Source of the DNA: Aradus depressus
Lineage: Eukaryota; Arthropoda; Insecta; Hemiptera; Aradidae
Direction: 5' to 3'
Assembly: GCA_963662175.1 (NCBI GenBank)
Contig: OY759217.1
Coordinates: 54,474,108 to 54,538,107, forward strand
Length of the DNA: 64,000 bases
Shown: positions 11,546-23,114 of the stretch, piece by piece
How positions within the stretch are numbered: position 1 is the stretch's first letter
How the letters are laid out: every line of letters starts with the position of its first letter
Notes under the pieces: generated by a model
Seen by the model: the letters and a program-made list of their open reading frames with translations, nothing else
The model's database searches: none
What the model was told of the DNA's origin: nothing
Position numbers and translations under genes: made by a program

Positions 11546-12510
11546 AGTCCATGCAGGTCCTGTTAAAGTTAATTAGTCTTTCTGTTCCACTTTTTGGACA
11601 CAATATTCATATCCATCAATGTTTTGATAATTATATAAAAACAAATCATAATAGAAAACATACAATAAAAACACAAAGTCTGTCGCAAGACTCCGTCACG
11701 TCATTCATAGCGAGCTTTATAGGACACAACAGCGGCCTGCCTCTGAAGAGATGGAAGCTGAGACGCCGCGAAGAGCTGGCCACAGCGGAATTTGTGGAGT
11801 CTCTTTGTCAACCTGCTCCGCAGCTCAACTCTTTGTCTTCCCCATGTCTTTATCCTTTATGCCGGGTCCTCCCTCCCGATATCCGCTTACATCTCTTCAT
11901 TGCCACCCTCTCCTTCTCTTCTTGCCTCGTGGTCCTCTATCCACCAGAACACAACTCCCGGACGGGTGGTCCCTCTTTTGTCCCTTCACCTTACAACAGC
12001 TAAGGTTACCCACATTCCACCCTCTTATTTATCATCAGTATGTTAAGAAGCAAGATGAAAATATCCATGTTTTAGCCAAATGTGGGAGGGACAGACACCT
12101 TGCAACATTTAGGATTATTATATTCAATTCAAAAATTTGTCATTCATGTATTTTTTTCTTTAATTATTCAATTGGAAAATAGGAAAATTTCCTTTTTTTT
12201 TTTCAAATTATAAATATTTTACAAAAAAAAAAAAAATGATATATATTATTTTTTTGATTGGTAAAATGTTTGTTTTGAAAAAAAAAAAATGGAATGTTTT
12301 CATTTTCCAATAAAGGAAAGAAAACATTCAAAAACATGACTGGCAACTTTTTGAAGTGAATAAAATTGTGCTTAGAGGCCAGTGCAATGATGACATACAA
12401 AACATACATTCACCACCTCTTTGATTCTCAAGTCAAGTTTTTTGTTTTTATATTTCTTTTTTTTATATCATTTGTTCCTTGTGATGTTTTTTTTTTTCTT
12501 ATTATGAAAA
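11546..12510. other. No gene recognised; overlapping open frames of doubtful meaning
   Basis: Three overlapping plus-strand frames (11509-12003, 11751-12182, 11792-12046) fall on a C/T-rich patch at 11690-12000. None has a recognisable motif, and open frames in all three phases suggest base composition rather than coding. 12180-12300 is poly-A/poly-T rich. Confidence 0.5.
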
Positions 12511-12624
12511 GGAATTCAAAATTGACATCTGAATATAGATTTAGTATTTAAAAGGAATTCAAAATTGACATCTGAATATAGATTTAGTATTTAAAAGGAA
12601 TTCAAAATTGACATCTGAATATAG
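12511..12624. repeat. 43-bp minisatellite, left part
   Basis: Three copies of a 43-bp unit (AAGGAATTCAAAATTGACAT and following bases) start at 12511, 12554 and 12597. The array continues after the LTR element at 17878-18030, so the element split it. Confidence 0.9.
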
Positions 12625-13422
12625 TGTGATAATTACTTGTTTGCTACCACATTTCCTGTAGAAATTTGATCTCTTTTGTTTATTTAAATTTTGATTTCTA
12701 CAGTAGTTTGCCGAAAATTGCCCTAAAAAAATATTATCAATAATTTAAGACGTGCAATTTTTAAGAAAGTACACGTATACAACGAAAAAAATTCAATTAA
12801 ACAAACTTTACACTTGGATTCACAAAGAGATACCAATTTTTAATAATTTTAAATAATATTAATTTCTAATCCAAAGGTTTTTTAAATGATACTACTGGGA
12901 CAACAGGGAAGATGAATAGGATAGAATTTGAAGAGGACAAATATTTGGGTTATTATCTATATTTACATATTTAAATTTTAAAAGAAATTAACATTTGAAC
13001 AAACAAAACAAAAATTTACAATGGCACAAAAACATTAAATTAATACTTAAAAAACTATTTCTTTTTTTTATTTGGGCATATTGAAAAATATATATTATTA
13101 ATTGTACCTTCTCGACGCCTCTACCACAAAAACCAGACCCCGTCAACTCTTCACTTTAATTCCACCCCAGTCAACTTTCATCTAATTGTTCAACTTCATT
13201 TTTATTTAAAACATATCAAACCACATGCACCGTTTAAGAGCTAGCTCACGACTCCATTACATTTAACACTATTTCACAGCTGTTTTTTATATGTTTTCTT
13301 GTTTTGTTTCTCAAACACCTTGATATATATCTAATATATATATGATATTAGATTATAATAAAAAAAATTACCTCTTTTCATTAAAATATTCATTAAAAAA
13401 ATGTTCCGTAGTGTACATCACA
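12625..13422 (-). repeat. 3' LTR (minus-strand element)
   Basis: This 798-bp LTR is nearly identical to 17078-17877. The few differences include TGATAATTAC against TGATAAAAAC, AATAGGATAG against AATAGAATAG, and single-base length changes in A runs. Confidence 0.9.
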
Positions 13423-13440
13423 TTTGCCTTTTCCTTCTTT
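13423..13440 (-). promoter_or_regulatory. Polypurine tract
   Basis: Read on the minus strand it is AAAGAAGGAAAAGGCAAA directly abutting the LTR start TGTGATG, the expected position for plus-strand DNA priming in reverse transcription. Confidence 0.7.
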
Positions 13441-13484
13441 AAAAAAAAAATGTTTGTTCACAAAATTTTTTTTTTTTTATAAGT

Positions 13485-13640
13485 TCTTTCAGATTTAATT
13501 TCTTCCTATACACAGGTTGATTAGCTTCTTCCTCGAATCCACATAAGCTTCCTCCTTCAATACACAGATGGATTAACGTCTTCCTCCAATACACAGGTAG
13601 ATTAGCTTCCTCCTCAAACGCACATGTTGGCTGGCTCCTT
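13485..13640. repeat. Short degenerate repeat inside the Gag-only element
   Basis: About four copies of a unit near 35-40 bp contain CTTCCTCC(T)CAATACACAGGT and AGATTAGCTTC with variants. It lies near the element's 3' end. The minus-strand frame through it repeats FEEEANxPVY but has no known counterpart. Confidence 0.6.
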
Positions 13641-15580
13641 GGTGTCTTCAACTCATTGCTCAACGATGTATCGAAGTCTCTCTCTCACTTACACTCACTG
13701 ATTTATTTTTATTTTTTATATGCCCAATTCGACGCTCTTTTTATACATATATGCCCATTTTTTATATTTTTATAACTATTTACAATTATTAAACTTATAT
13801 ATATACGTACCTAATTTCTAATAAACAAAAACAAATATTAATCTAAAAATTTACAATTAATCCTTAACCTAAAGAAAATGTTAACTTAAATTTATAGAAA
13901 TTTGAACTAATTGAACATAAAAAAAATATAATACTAAATTTTTACATATTTACAGGATCAGTCATAGTCATGAATTCAAGTTTGGAAATAATCAAGTTGG
14001 ATGCAGATTTAAGAAATTGCCAATTAATTTTACTTTCCGCCTTTACCATCAATATAACATTTGTATGTATTCAAAATAATTATATAATTAATTATATATT
14101 ATATATAAAAAAAATTTACTTGAAATAAAAATTAAATAAATCCTTCGGTTTTACTTCATCACACTTCCAAAATATTACTTAACAATCAAAATTAGGCCTC
14201 ACGCCGGGTAATAAGGAATACAAATTTAATTTATTTAATATATATAGTACTTGTCTTTTGAGGTATTAAATTCTTTGAGACGTCCTTCATACTTCCTAAC
14301 TAAAAAAAAATGTATCACATATTTTTTACTTCAACTTCCTTCTCTACTAATAACTCCCTAATAATAATAACTTCATCGTCGACGTAGCAAAAATACGGTT
14401 CCTCCTATCTCAGGTAGGCAACCAACACTACATCATAAATCTCCATTATATCGCTAGTTCTTTCTAGTCGACATACAAAAATCATCTTCCATGCAGAAAA
14501 AAAATATATATCTCCAATATACCGCTAGTTCTTTCTAGTCGACATAAAAAAAATCATCTCCCACAGATCAAAAAAAAATATAAATCTCCAATTAATCACT
14601 AGCTCTTACTAGGATTAAAAAAAATAATTTCTCCCAAAACAAATCTATATAATCCCGACGTCTAAAAGAATGTCATCAGCAATTAATTCAAAACTTCTCT
14701 AATTAATATTACCCTTTGTTTGTTCCTATTCCTAAAGTTATATAATTTGCTCCTACAACTCTTCCCATTCTCATCTACTCTCTCTATTAAACAAATTTAC
14801 GTAGAAAAAATGTTACTCAAAATAATAAATGAAATAGTCTAAATAATAGAATTTATAATAACAAAAATTTACTAACCTATGCATACATACAATTTATATA
14901 ATATATTATCCTTTCAAGGCTTCTATACATTTTCGTTCGTCTTTCTAATTTATAATATTATTATGATTTAGTCACGTCCGGTATCCTAGCTGAACAGTTC
15001 CGAAACAGAGAATCTGTCCCCTTGACTCGGCCTCAGGAAGTTCGTCATGTCTCCAAAGAGATCTAGGCATCTCTCAGCCTGCTGATTTTATCTTTCTAAC
15101 ATTTGTAATAAAAAAATATAATAAAAAAAAAATCTATCTTCTTCCATATTATGTTCGTTCAAAATCAGCTGTATATATATATGTTTTAATTTTCAATAAA
15201 ATCGTTATTAACAAGTAAGTCTCAAATAAATAATTTGTATATATTAAATTTGGATGACTAATCCTTAAATATAATCTTAGATTAATTTTTATACTGATCC
15301 TAATATCTAATCTAATCCTAAAAAAATGTAAATCCTAATTAATTTAAATCCTAATTAATTTAAACGCAGAACTATACCAAAATTCATTCATACTCTTCAT
15401 GTACCAAAATTCTCTCATCCAAAAATAAATGTATCATCCATACTATTATATTAGTCCATGGTCACTTCGTCATATTTTAAATTAATCCTAATTCTGTCAT
15501 GTTAGTCTGTCAGTCATTTCCTCAAACTCATCCGAGTTGCAAAAAAAAAATAGGTTCACTATAAAAAGTGGCTAATGCAA
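13641..15580. other. Internal non-coding part of the Gag-only element
   Basis: Nearly 2 kb of AT-rich sequence lies downstream of the Gag-like gene (minus-strand sense), where pol would be expected. No frame shows protease, RT, RNase H or integrase motifs. At about 14443-14640 a degenerate repeat of roughly 75 bp with CGCTAGTTCTTTCTAGTCGA occurs three times. Confidence 0.7.
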
Positions 15581-16816
15581 TTATATTGCAAAGCCCAAAT
15601 TTAATTTTATCTTTTTCCGGATGCCCCGGCGAATTATGTCTTTAAAAATCCCCTCCCCCTTTTCTAAATATTTGTTCAGTGTTAATTTTGTCCTTAATAC
15701 CTGTTTAAATTCTCTTACTCCTTTTTTAAAATTGTTCTTATGTCTTTTATTAACCTCCTTTCTGTTTCCAGTTTGTCTGTAAGTTTTAACTATATTTTCC
15801 TTAAATTTAAAATTTGTCTTTTGTTTGTTGTCCTCAGTCTGTTCGTTTGTTTTGTCTAATAACATCCAAATGTTCCTTTCACTCTGTCCATCCACATCAA
15901 CATTCATCATATTTTCTTGAATTTCACTTAATTCTAATTTTTCTACATTTTGACTCTCTTCCTCCACATCTTTCTCTAAAATTTGGGTCTGTTCCTCCCC
16001 ACTGTTATTCTCTGTTCCTTCTTCGTGAACTCCCTCTACACGGCTTATTCGTTCAGAAATTACAGCTGTTTGGACGCTATTGTCCTCCCCAACTCTTGAC
16101 AACTTCGATTCTAAAATTCGAAACCGCTCATCACAGTTTTCTTTTGCAACACTTAGTTTACAGATTATTCCTTCCATCTGAATTTTCACTCCCTCGTCCA
16201 AAATGCTTATTTTTTGATTAAATTCCCCCTTTAAACTTTCTGCTACCTGATCAACTTTGTCTTCTAACTCTTGATTTTTTATTTCTAAACTCCCTATTTG
16301 ATCCTTCAAGCTATCCACCTGCTTATCTAATCTCACCTCTAAATCTTTAATGTCACCCCTTAAGTTTGTCTCTAATTTTCCTAATTTGTCCCCCATTTCC
16401 CTTTTTAAATTTGTCTCTAAATTTCCTAATTTATTACTTTGCTCTTCCATTTTTTGATTGATATTTCCAATATCCCCCCTTAATTCTTTTCCCTGTTCTT
16501 CTATTTTTTGATTGATATTTCCAATATCCCCCCTTAAATTTCCCATATCCCCCCTTAAATTTCCCATATCCCCAGTTAACTTTGTCAACACAACACGGAG
16601 CCATTCCATATCAGGAGCAGCAATGCCCTCTTTTTCTTTATCTTTATTTACCCCCTCCCCTTGCGACTCCTCACCTGTACCCTGCATGGACTCCATTGCG
16701 GCTGGAGTCTCCCTTTCTCTATCTTCCGATAACTCCATATCGGATCTTTCCTCCGAACTTGACCCTTCCTCTCTACTTTCCTCCTCTAATCTCGCTTGTC
16801 CTCTGGTAATTGGCAT
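15581..16816 (-). CDS. Coiled-coil Gag-like protein of the non-autonomous LTR element
   Basis: The intact frame of 411 residues begins MPITRGQARLEEE. Residues 10-65 are acidic and E/S rich. From about 80 to 250 there is a long predicted coiled coil with repeated blocks such as GDMGNLRGD, GDIGNINQK and KLGNLETNL. A basic C-terminal region (about 340-411, rich in K and R) could bind RNA. There is no CCHC or CHCC finger and no protease. The TRxQ start resembles the start of many Gypsy Gag proteins. I infer a Gag-like role in packaging the element's own RNA while enzymes come from an autonomous relative. The start is the first Met of the frame and lies about 260 bp from the upstream LTR. The function is inferred from context rather than from a recognised domain. 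Confidence 0.7.
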   Translation of the reverse strand: MPITRGQARLEEESREEGSSSEERSDMELSEDRERETPAAMESMQGTGEESQGEGVNKDKEKEGIAAPDMEWLRVVLTKLTGDMGNLRGDMGNLRGDIGNINQKIEEQGKELRGDIGNINQKMEEQSNKLGNLETNLKREMGDKLGKLETNLRGDIKDLEVRLDKQVDSLKDQIGSLEIKNQELEDKVDQVAESLKGEFNQKISILDEGVKIQMEGIICKLSVAKENCDERFRILESKLSRVGEDNSVQTAVISERISRVEGVHEEGTENNSGEEQTQILEKDVEEESQNVEKLELSEIQENMMNVDVDGQSERNIWMLLDKTNEQTEDNKQKTNFKFKENIVKTYRQTGNRKEVNKRHKNNFKKGVREFKQVLRTKLTLNKYLEKGEGIFKDIIRRGIRKKIKLNLGFAI

Positions 16817-17077
16817 TTTCTTACTTTACTAAATATATAATTACTAAACAAAAACAATGTTATATAAAATAATAACCTTCTTTTGAAGTTGGCAAAAAAA
16901 AAAATTATTTCTCAAAATTAAATGTAACCCTTATTTGTCTCTATTCTATCCTTTTCATCTTTTTCAACCTGTTTCCCTACTTTAATTAATATAAAAAAAA
17001 ATTCTCCCATCAAGGTTTTGCCAAAATATGATGGGGCTTTGTGGCGAAAATCGTCCACACAAGGGATATGCCAAAAA

Positions 17078-17877
17078 TGTGATAAAAACTTGTTTGCTAC
17101 CACATTTCCTGTAGAAATTTGATCTCTTTTGTTTATTTAAATTTTGATTTCTACAGTAGTTTGCCGAAAATTGCCCTAAAAAAAATATTATCAATAATTT
17201 AAGACGTGCAATTTTTAAGAAAGTACACGTATACAACGAAAAAAATTCAATTAAACAAACTTTACACTTGGATTCACAAAGAGATACCAATTTTTAAATA
17301 ATTTTAAATAATATTAATTTCTAATCCAAAGGTTTTTTAAATGATACTACTGGGACAACAGGGAAGATGAATAGAATAGAATTTGAAGAGGACAAATAAT
17401 TGGGTTATTATCTATATTTACATATTTAAATTTTAAAAGAAATTAACATTTGAACAAACAAAACAAAAATTTACAATGGCACAAAAACATTAAATTAATA
17501 CTTAAAAAACTATTTCTTTTTTTTATTTGGGCATATTGAAAAATATATATTATTAATTGTACCTTCTCGACGCCTCTACCACAAAAACCAGACCCCGTCA
17601 ACTCTTCACTTTAATTCCACCCCAGTCAACTTTCATCTAATTGTTCAACTTCATTTTTATTTAAAACATATCAAACCACATGCACCGTTTAAGAGCTAGC
17701 TCACGACTCCATTACATTTAACACTATTTCACAGCTGTTTTTTATATGTTTTCTTGTTTTGTTTCTCAAACACCTTGATATATATCTAATATATATATGA
17801 TATTAGATTATAATAAAAAAAATTACCTCTTTTCATTAAAATATTCATTAAAAAAATGTTCCGTAGTGTACATCACA
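17078..17877 (-). repeat. 5' LTR (minus-strand element)
   Basis: This 800-bp LTR is nearly identical to 12625-13422. On the minus strand it ends TTATCACA and is followed by TTTTTGGCATATCCC. The TGG within this could start a primer site, but I cannot match it to a specific tRNA. Confidence 0.9.
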
Positions 17878-18030
17878 ATAGATTTAGTATTTAAAAGGAA
17901 TTCAAAATTGACATCTGAATATAGATTTAGTATTTAAAAGGAATTCAAAATTGACATCTGAATATAGATTTAGTATTTAAAAGGAATTCAAAATTGACAT
18001 CTGAATATAGATTTAGTATTTAAAAGGAAT
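17878..18030. repeat. 43-bp minisatellite, right part
   Basis: About 3.5 further copies of the unit at 12511-12624, in the same orientation and phase after allowing for the duplicated ATAG. Confidence 0.9.
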
Positions 18031-18499
18031 GAAAAAATTATGATTGTAGCGGACATGCTTTGTATTTATGAGTTCTGGTAGTTGTTTTAAAGAAATATAC
18101 TTTCTATCAAGGTTAATTCTGTGTATTAAAAAAATTCAATTGATGATATGATTCGATCTTTTTATTGTAACTACAAAGATAATATTCTTATTTATTAGGT
18201 TATAACTATAAAATCTATTATTTAAAATTATTTGTATTTTACAGTGTAACATCCATGTTACAATAGAGTTAGTTACAATAGAATAGATACAATATTGTAA
18301 TATATATCGCACCTCAAAAAGCCTTTTTGAAATAACCGCATCTGAGTTTTTGGGAAGGTAAGTGTTAATTTGGCTATTTTGCCTCGGATAGAAATACTTT
18401 CAATTGTTTCAAAAAATTCATTTAAAACAGGTATCAGTATTATAGTTATGGTTCCTATAATACTAATAACTATAACTATAATACTGGTAACAGTTAAGT

Positions 18500-19475
18500 T
18501 TAAACTCGGCTTAAAAGCTACTGTGGCCGCTCGAAAAATATGCTCCGTGTTTGGTGAGATGGCTGTCTCTGAGCGTGAAGCTCCATTTTGGTTTTCCAAA
18601 TTTCGTCAACGCGACGAAACGCTCGAAGACGAGGCTCATCTTGGAAGACCTCAAGTTAACGAAGAACAGAAAGTTCGGGAATTAATAGAGTCGGATCCAC
18701 GTCAAACATGTTCGGAAATAGGTAACAGACTAGATATTTCAGAAACAACAGCCTGGAGATACCTACATCAAATAGCAAAAATAAAAAGCTTGACAAATGG
18801 GGCCCTCACAAGTTATCGGATGCCAATAAGATGATTCGATTAACAACATGTTCATCTCTAGCTTCTCGATTAAAAACTGATCCATTTTTTTTTTACATTT
18901 TTGGAATCCGGAGTTTGGAAAACATGGAAATTCCATTGAAAAATCCCCATCAAATTTTGACCGATTACATAACTTCCCCTATACTTAGTATAGCTGGGGA
19001 AGTAAAAACCTAAGGGCCGGGTTTCGAACCTGCAATCCTCACTGGTAATGAAAAATTTGTATTATACAATAATTTTAGGCGGTGTTATCAATGGCTCTCA
19101 GCTGATGAAAAACCAATAATTTTCAATAAATAATGAATAAATTTTGAATGAATAAATTTCCGAAACCTGATCTTCACCCGAAAAAGGTGTTATTGGTTGT
19201 TTTCTGGACAGGCAAAGGCGTCGTGCACTATAAGCTCCTAAGTCAGGGGCAAACCATCACTGCAGAGCTCTAGTGCACGATATCAGACTGCTGTCAGTCT
19301 AAACTTAAAATATTCGATCCGGCAAAGCCTAGAATCGGAGTTGAATAAGTTTTTTGGCAGCAAAATCCATCGTTTTTAAAAAAAGGTATGTATTTGGGAC
19401 CTTCCGTCACGTTGGGATAAGGTTGTTGATTGTAATGGCGATTATTTTGATGAATACAATGATTTTATGTATATA
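18500..19475 (+). pseudogene. Mariner transposase remnant
   Basis: Pieces of a mariner transposase appear in order in shifting frames. First comes the N-terminal helix-turn-helix region (about 18500-18790, containing WFSKFRQRDETLEDE, LGRPQ and DPRQTCSEIGNRLDIS). After a frameshift near 18793 comes the linker (RLTTCSSLASR at about 18838). Then, after an inserted repeat, the first catalytic block reads TGNEKF (about 19043) where TGDEKW is usual. The KPDLHPKKVLL and GVVHYKLL region follows (about 19165-19235), and finally the C-terminal block with RWDKVVDCNGDYFDE (about 19417-19460). The block with the second catalytic Asp is missing. Terminal inverted repeats were not found. The copy is inactive. 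Confidence 0.85.
18886..19037. repeat. Family B repeat fragment inserted in mariner
   Basis: About 150 bp separate two mariner blocks that are normally almost adjacent. The segment GGAAAACATGGAAATTCC and the following ACTTCCCCTATACTTAGTATA match sequence at 53945-54035 and partly 23350-23400. Its last part, GGGTTTCGAACCTGCAATCC, looks like the reverse of a tRNA T-arm, so the repeat may be tRNA-derived. Confidence 0.6.
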
Positions 19476-20140
19476 TTACTTTCTTTAATTTTTATTTACC
19501 TAAAAAAAGGACAGAACTTTTGAAAGAACCCGATATTTTCCTAACGTTGGGCAATATTTTAGAAAGACGACAACTGTTTAGCAATGTGATTTGGTCTCAT
19601 GGAGTGATGGACAGCTCTCTGTAAAGTTCCGTTTACTGTTTTCAAGAAGGTGGAGATGCGATATGACACTGTGAAGATGGAGACGAGAGCAGTTTGGAGA
19701 AAGGTGAGCTGTCTGGAGCCCTCTGCGGAGTGTGCCTTCTGGAACCTGAGACCCTCCTCTTTGTCTCTCCAGCACAACTTGTCTTCAGCTCAACAGCATT
19801 CCGGGCACTCTTCTCTCTCATCAGACGCTCAACACCAGAACAAAAAACAAAAGGGGAGCTTTACTAAAAAAAAAAAAAAACATTAAATAGAACTATACAA
19901 AAAATAAATAAAAGAACTGAGCCTGGCGTCGCCAACCGAGCTACTTGCAGAGAGGAGGGCTCATCATCCTCCCTCACTGCTAACCTTGTCTTGGGGTTCA
20001 TGTCCCCAGTCTACACGACTTCAAAAAGAATAAAATAGCTGGAAATATTAGCAAAATGCCAACCCCTGTTCCAGTTCGGGTTGCTAAACCTTGCTCGAGG
20101 AGAGGAACTAGAGAAACTCATCTTATGGATAACAACCGAG
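19476..20140. other. No gene recognised
   Basis: Open frames at 19559-19886 lie on both strands over the same C/T/G-rich patch and have no recognised motif. An A14 run lies near 19866-19880. Confidence 0.5.
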
Positions 20141-20149
20141 TTGACGATA

Positions 20150-20500
20150 GTCAGAAGAGTTGATTAGAGGACCAACCCCGGGAGACTTTGGAAAAAGTGA
20201 TCGGGGATCTAACTGGACACTACTCGCTAAGAAAACATCCCTTTAAATGAATCTTGTAGCCGATTCATTCTTCTTCAGTTGTGCAGATATGGAGGAAACC
20301 ACGCTACGTTCCTTGGGTGAATGTAAAGGTAATTCATATCCGAAGGAGAATCTTAGATGAGGCGTTCCTCAACCCAGATGAGTTGAAGAAACTGAGCTTC
20401 GAAAAGATACTACTCCTCTTGGTAATAGGATAAACCGTAGAAGAACAGAAACCCATTTTCCATTTCAAGGTTTATTTGCCAAATCTTATTTAGAATATTT
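20150..20500 (+). pseudogene. C-terminal end of a LINE polyprotein (non-LTR retrotransposon)
   Basis: Translation in one frame gives VIGDLTGHYSLRKHPF (about 20196-20245), the typical LTGH end of the RNase H-like region in arthropod LINEs. After a frameshift it continues as SCADMEETTLRSLGEC (about 20275-20325), corresponding to the usual C-x2-C-x8-H-x4-C tail with the His replaced by Arg. After another shift a short helical tail (ILDEAFLNPDELKKLSFEKI) ends at about 20430. At least two stops interrupt it. The clade (I, R1 or Jockey-like) is not resolved. Confidence 0.65.
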
Positions 20501-20679
20501 GAAAAAATAAATAAATTATCAAAAAGACCTAGGCGCCACCCTGTATTTCATAAGTGACATGTTGTTTTTACACATTGTGAATATATCCAGTACGGAGATA
20601 TTATCTCTACTTACAGTCTGGTTAGTCAGACGTGGTGTCACCTGCCACAATGCGGGCGGTACATCACTCAGGTAGGTAC

Positions 20680-20755
20680 ACATGAACCTAGGCAGCAATG
20701 TGATGTACCAAACATGAACCTAGGCAGCAATGTAATGTACCAAACATGAACCAAA
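20680..20755. repeat. Short tandem repeat, about 32-bp unit
   Basis: ACATGAACCTAGGCAGCAATG and the following GATGTACCAA occur twice with one change, followed by the start of a third copy. Confidence 0.8.
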
Positions 20756-21214
20756 CCCAGCCATTCCTAGAGTCCGCCCCCACACTGGTTTCCTCCAACG
20801 AAAAATATCCTCCCAACCAAAAATAATGTCTCTATCATTTTTTCTCTCTTAAAACCTAACATTCATCTACTCGTTATTGCACGTTGAATTATTGTTACCT
20901 ACACATATCGAAGCATAAAAATACATATTATTAATGAAAGTAATCTTCTGAATTAGCTTAAAGTTTGGATGCGTCTTTATCGGCAGGACAATTAGCACAA
21001 GTCCAAGAACAACGAAATGAAGATTACAAGCGACTCCATTTAACGCGTCCAAGAAATGTAGTGGCATTGCTAGGATACGGAGCCGACATTAGTCTGTGTC
21101 TCTTCAAAACTGGTGTACCATTAACATTAACATTCTCATAAAAGTGATACTATAATTGTTGATATTGAATAATAATAATAATTGTTCATTGCTTACATCA
21201 TTGAATAAAGTGGT

Positions 21215-21295
21215 ATCTATGGCGGAGTGACTAGCGGCCTTGCCTTGGGAGCCAAGGTCCCGGGTCCGAACGAATCCCGACCTCGGCAATGCCAT
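21215..21295 (+). repeat. tRNA-like SINE head
   Basis: GGCGGAGTGACTAGCGG resembles a pol III A box and GGTCCGAACGAATCCC a B box with an internal insertion, at about tRNA spacing. The arms do not pair as a complete cloverleaf, so I call it a tRNA-derived repeat rather than a tRNA gene. Confidence 0.5.
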
Positions 21296-23110
21296 AAACT
21301 ATTCATCAATATCCATAGAAGCCTAGGCCTCAAATGTATCAACCTCCTTGTTTGCCTACTTCCAGAGCGCTCTGGTGGATATGAGCCCAACTCTACTCTG
21401 GAAATAGTAAATTTTACCTATCCACAGTAGAGGTGTTCACATCATACATTGACAAAACTTATTATCGCAAATCCCAAAAACATTTTATTTTTAGTGGCAT
21501 GTCGATTTTTTACCTTCAACTTTCACAACACTTTTTACATTTTCTCCGCTGCCCACAATCCCGAATCGCTGAGCTCCATTTAGCTATTAATGTTGCGATG
21601 TTACCTGTCGGTAAAAACTCGCGCAGAGCGGAAAATCATGAATGGAAAGCCCATTGCCTAAATACACGTTGGTACTGTCTCCTAGGAGACCCCTGGACAG
21701 ATGTACACTCACGTCACTTGGAGCTGCCTGTGCTCACTGGCAGGTGTCGCTAGTTCTCATATCTCCCTATGTTTTCTCACAGTCGGCCAGGTGAGAGTGC
21801 TGTCCTACATACCGCTCCATCTGCATACAACACCAGAAAGAGAGACAGAGAAACAATATCTTATACATCATGTATATTATAAGGAACCGGAATTTTTCAA
21901 ATTCATAAAAATTATAAAATATTAAAAGAAAAATGCAATTCTCATTAAGATGCATCACTCTAAGTTAGTGCAGCCGTTGTGCGAGTCCCCCCGCCAACCT
22001 AGTTCAATGAGACCTCTTCATTTTGGGGCCTAAGCACTTTTTACAAGATACCACTTATATTTATGACCAAATCAAAAATCACTTAAAAATAAAAATTGAA
22101 GAGAAAACTGACAAACACATTTAATAGGAAATACGATATTTCGAAGGTCGCCCGGTTTCTGACATACCCGCCGAAAACCGTCTGAAATGTCGTAATGAAA
22201 CCAGTTTTTTTAGACGTATGTTAGATTTACGCGAAAACAGTTAGTCCTATCGAGAAATTGGTTCTTACTGAAAATGTTCCTTATAAAATTTCCAATCGCT
22301 AACGTTTCTTCGAATTGAGATAGGACCAACACAAACAAAAGTTATAGTTGTATAGCTCCCTAAAAATGTTTTAACTGTAACACATAGCAATGAACTCGTT
22401 TCTATTATTGGTAGTTTTTTTATTAAAAAGAACAAAAAAATTATACAACCACTTTAGTAAGATCACTGTCCCTCCTCTCTTCCTCTCAAATTCATGTAAT
22501 ACTGGTATTTCTAGATATAAGAAAGTCACTCTCCGAATCAGCCTGACTCAGTACAGTCTGTACAATGAAACAAAGAAAACCGCTGATGACAAAACATGAC
22601 TTCGTGTGTGTGCTTTAAGACTGAGCCAGTTCGAGTTCTGCCCATAGAAAGCCTCTGTACTGGCTTTACATCTTGTTGTTTTAATCTCCATCTGATTAAT
22701 TTGTTATATTGTTTGGGTATAGATAAAAAAAATCAAAGATAATATTTCCCCAAATCTATAAGAGGACAATTAATATCAATATATATCTATATATGTGAAT
22801 GTTGCAATGTAGTTTGGTTAGAGGCCGTGCGCAACATCAGATCAACCTCAAACTGAACCAGGAGAAGCTATCAGGACAGAAGAGTGTGTGAGCCGAGTCG
22901 AGTAGTCTCTAGATAGCCATATCACACATGGCAGCTGGATGGATAGTCAGGTGCGCGATGCGGTGTGTCCCGCATGTCGTTATGGTAATGCGGACCACGC
23001 GACACCCGGCCTAGCCTCACTCCTCAGGAATACTAAACTGATAGACGCGAGCAGCCCACTACCTATCTACCGGATAGAGAACGCGTTATCGAATAAAAAA
23101 ATTGGTCAAT
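21296..23110. other. No gene recognised
   Basis: Only short frames (up to 106 codons) without motifs are present, several overlapping on opposite strands. 22930-23050 is locally GC-richer. No terminal repeats were seen. Confidence 0.5.
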
Positions 23111-23114
23111 CACA

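Larger units (their letters stand above)
12621..17881 (-). mobile_element. Non-autonomous LTR retrotransposon, Gag-only, recent
   Basis: Direct repeats of 798 and 800 bp (12625-13422 and 17078-17877) flank 3.65 kb. The 4-bp duplication ATAG lies on both sides (12621-12624 and 17878-17881). Minus-strand orientation follows from the coding frame and from a purine-rich tract (13423-13440 read on the minus strand as AAAGAAGGAAAAGGCAAA) immediately before the minus-strand TGTGATG LTR start. The LTR ends are mirror-like (TGTGAT...ATCACA). The two LTRs differ at only a handful of positions, implying a recent insertion. The interior encodes one protein and no reverse transcriptase or integrase. The 4-bp duplication and the MPITRGQ start of the protein suggest a Gypsy relative. 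Confidence 0.88.

Noticed and set aside
11509..12182. Protein-coding gene of 164 or 143 codons
   Set aside because: Three overlapping frames are open over the same C/T-rich patch and none contains a recognisable motif.
16512..16832. Plus-strand protein opposite the coiled-coil Gag-like gene
   Set aside because: It is the antisense shadow of the repeated coiled-coil codons.
18370..18500. Membrane segment (IVMVPIILITITIILVTV) at the start of the mariner frame
   Set aside because: It is translation of an AT-rich near-palindrome (ACTATAACTATAATACT region) upstream of the transposase similarity.
22390..22599. Possible small gene of 69 codons
   Set aside because: No motif, poor composition and no supporting structure nearby.
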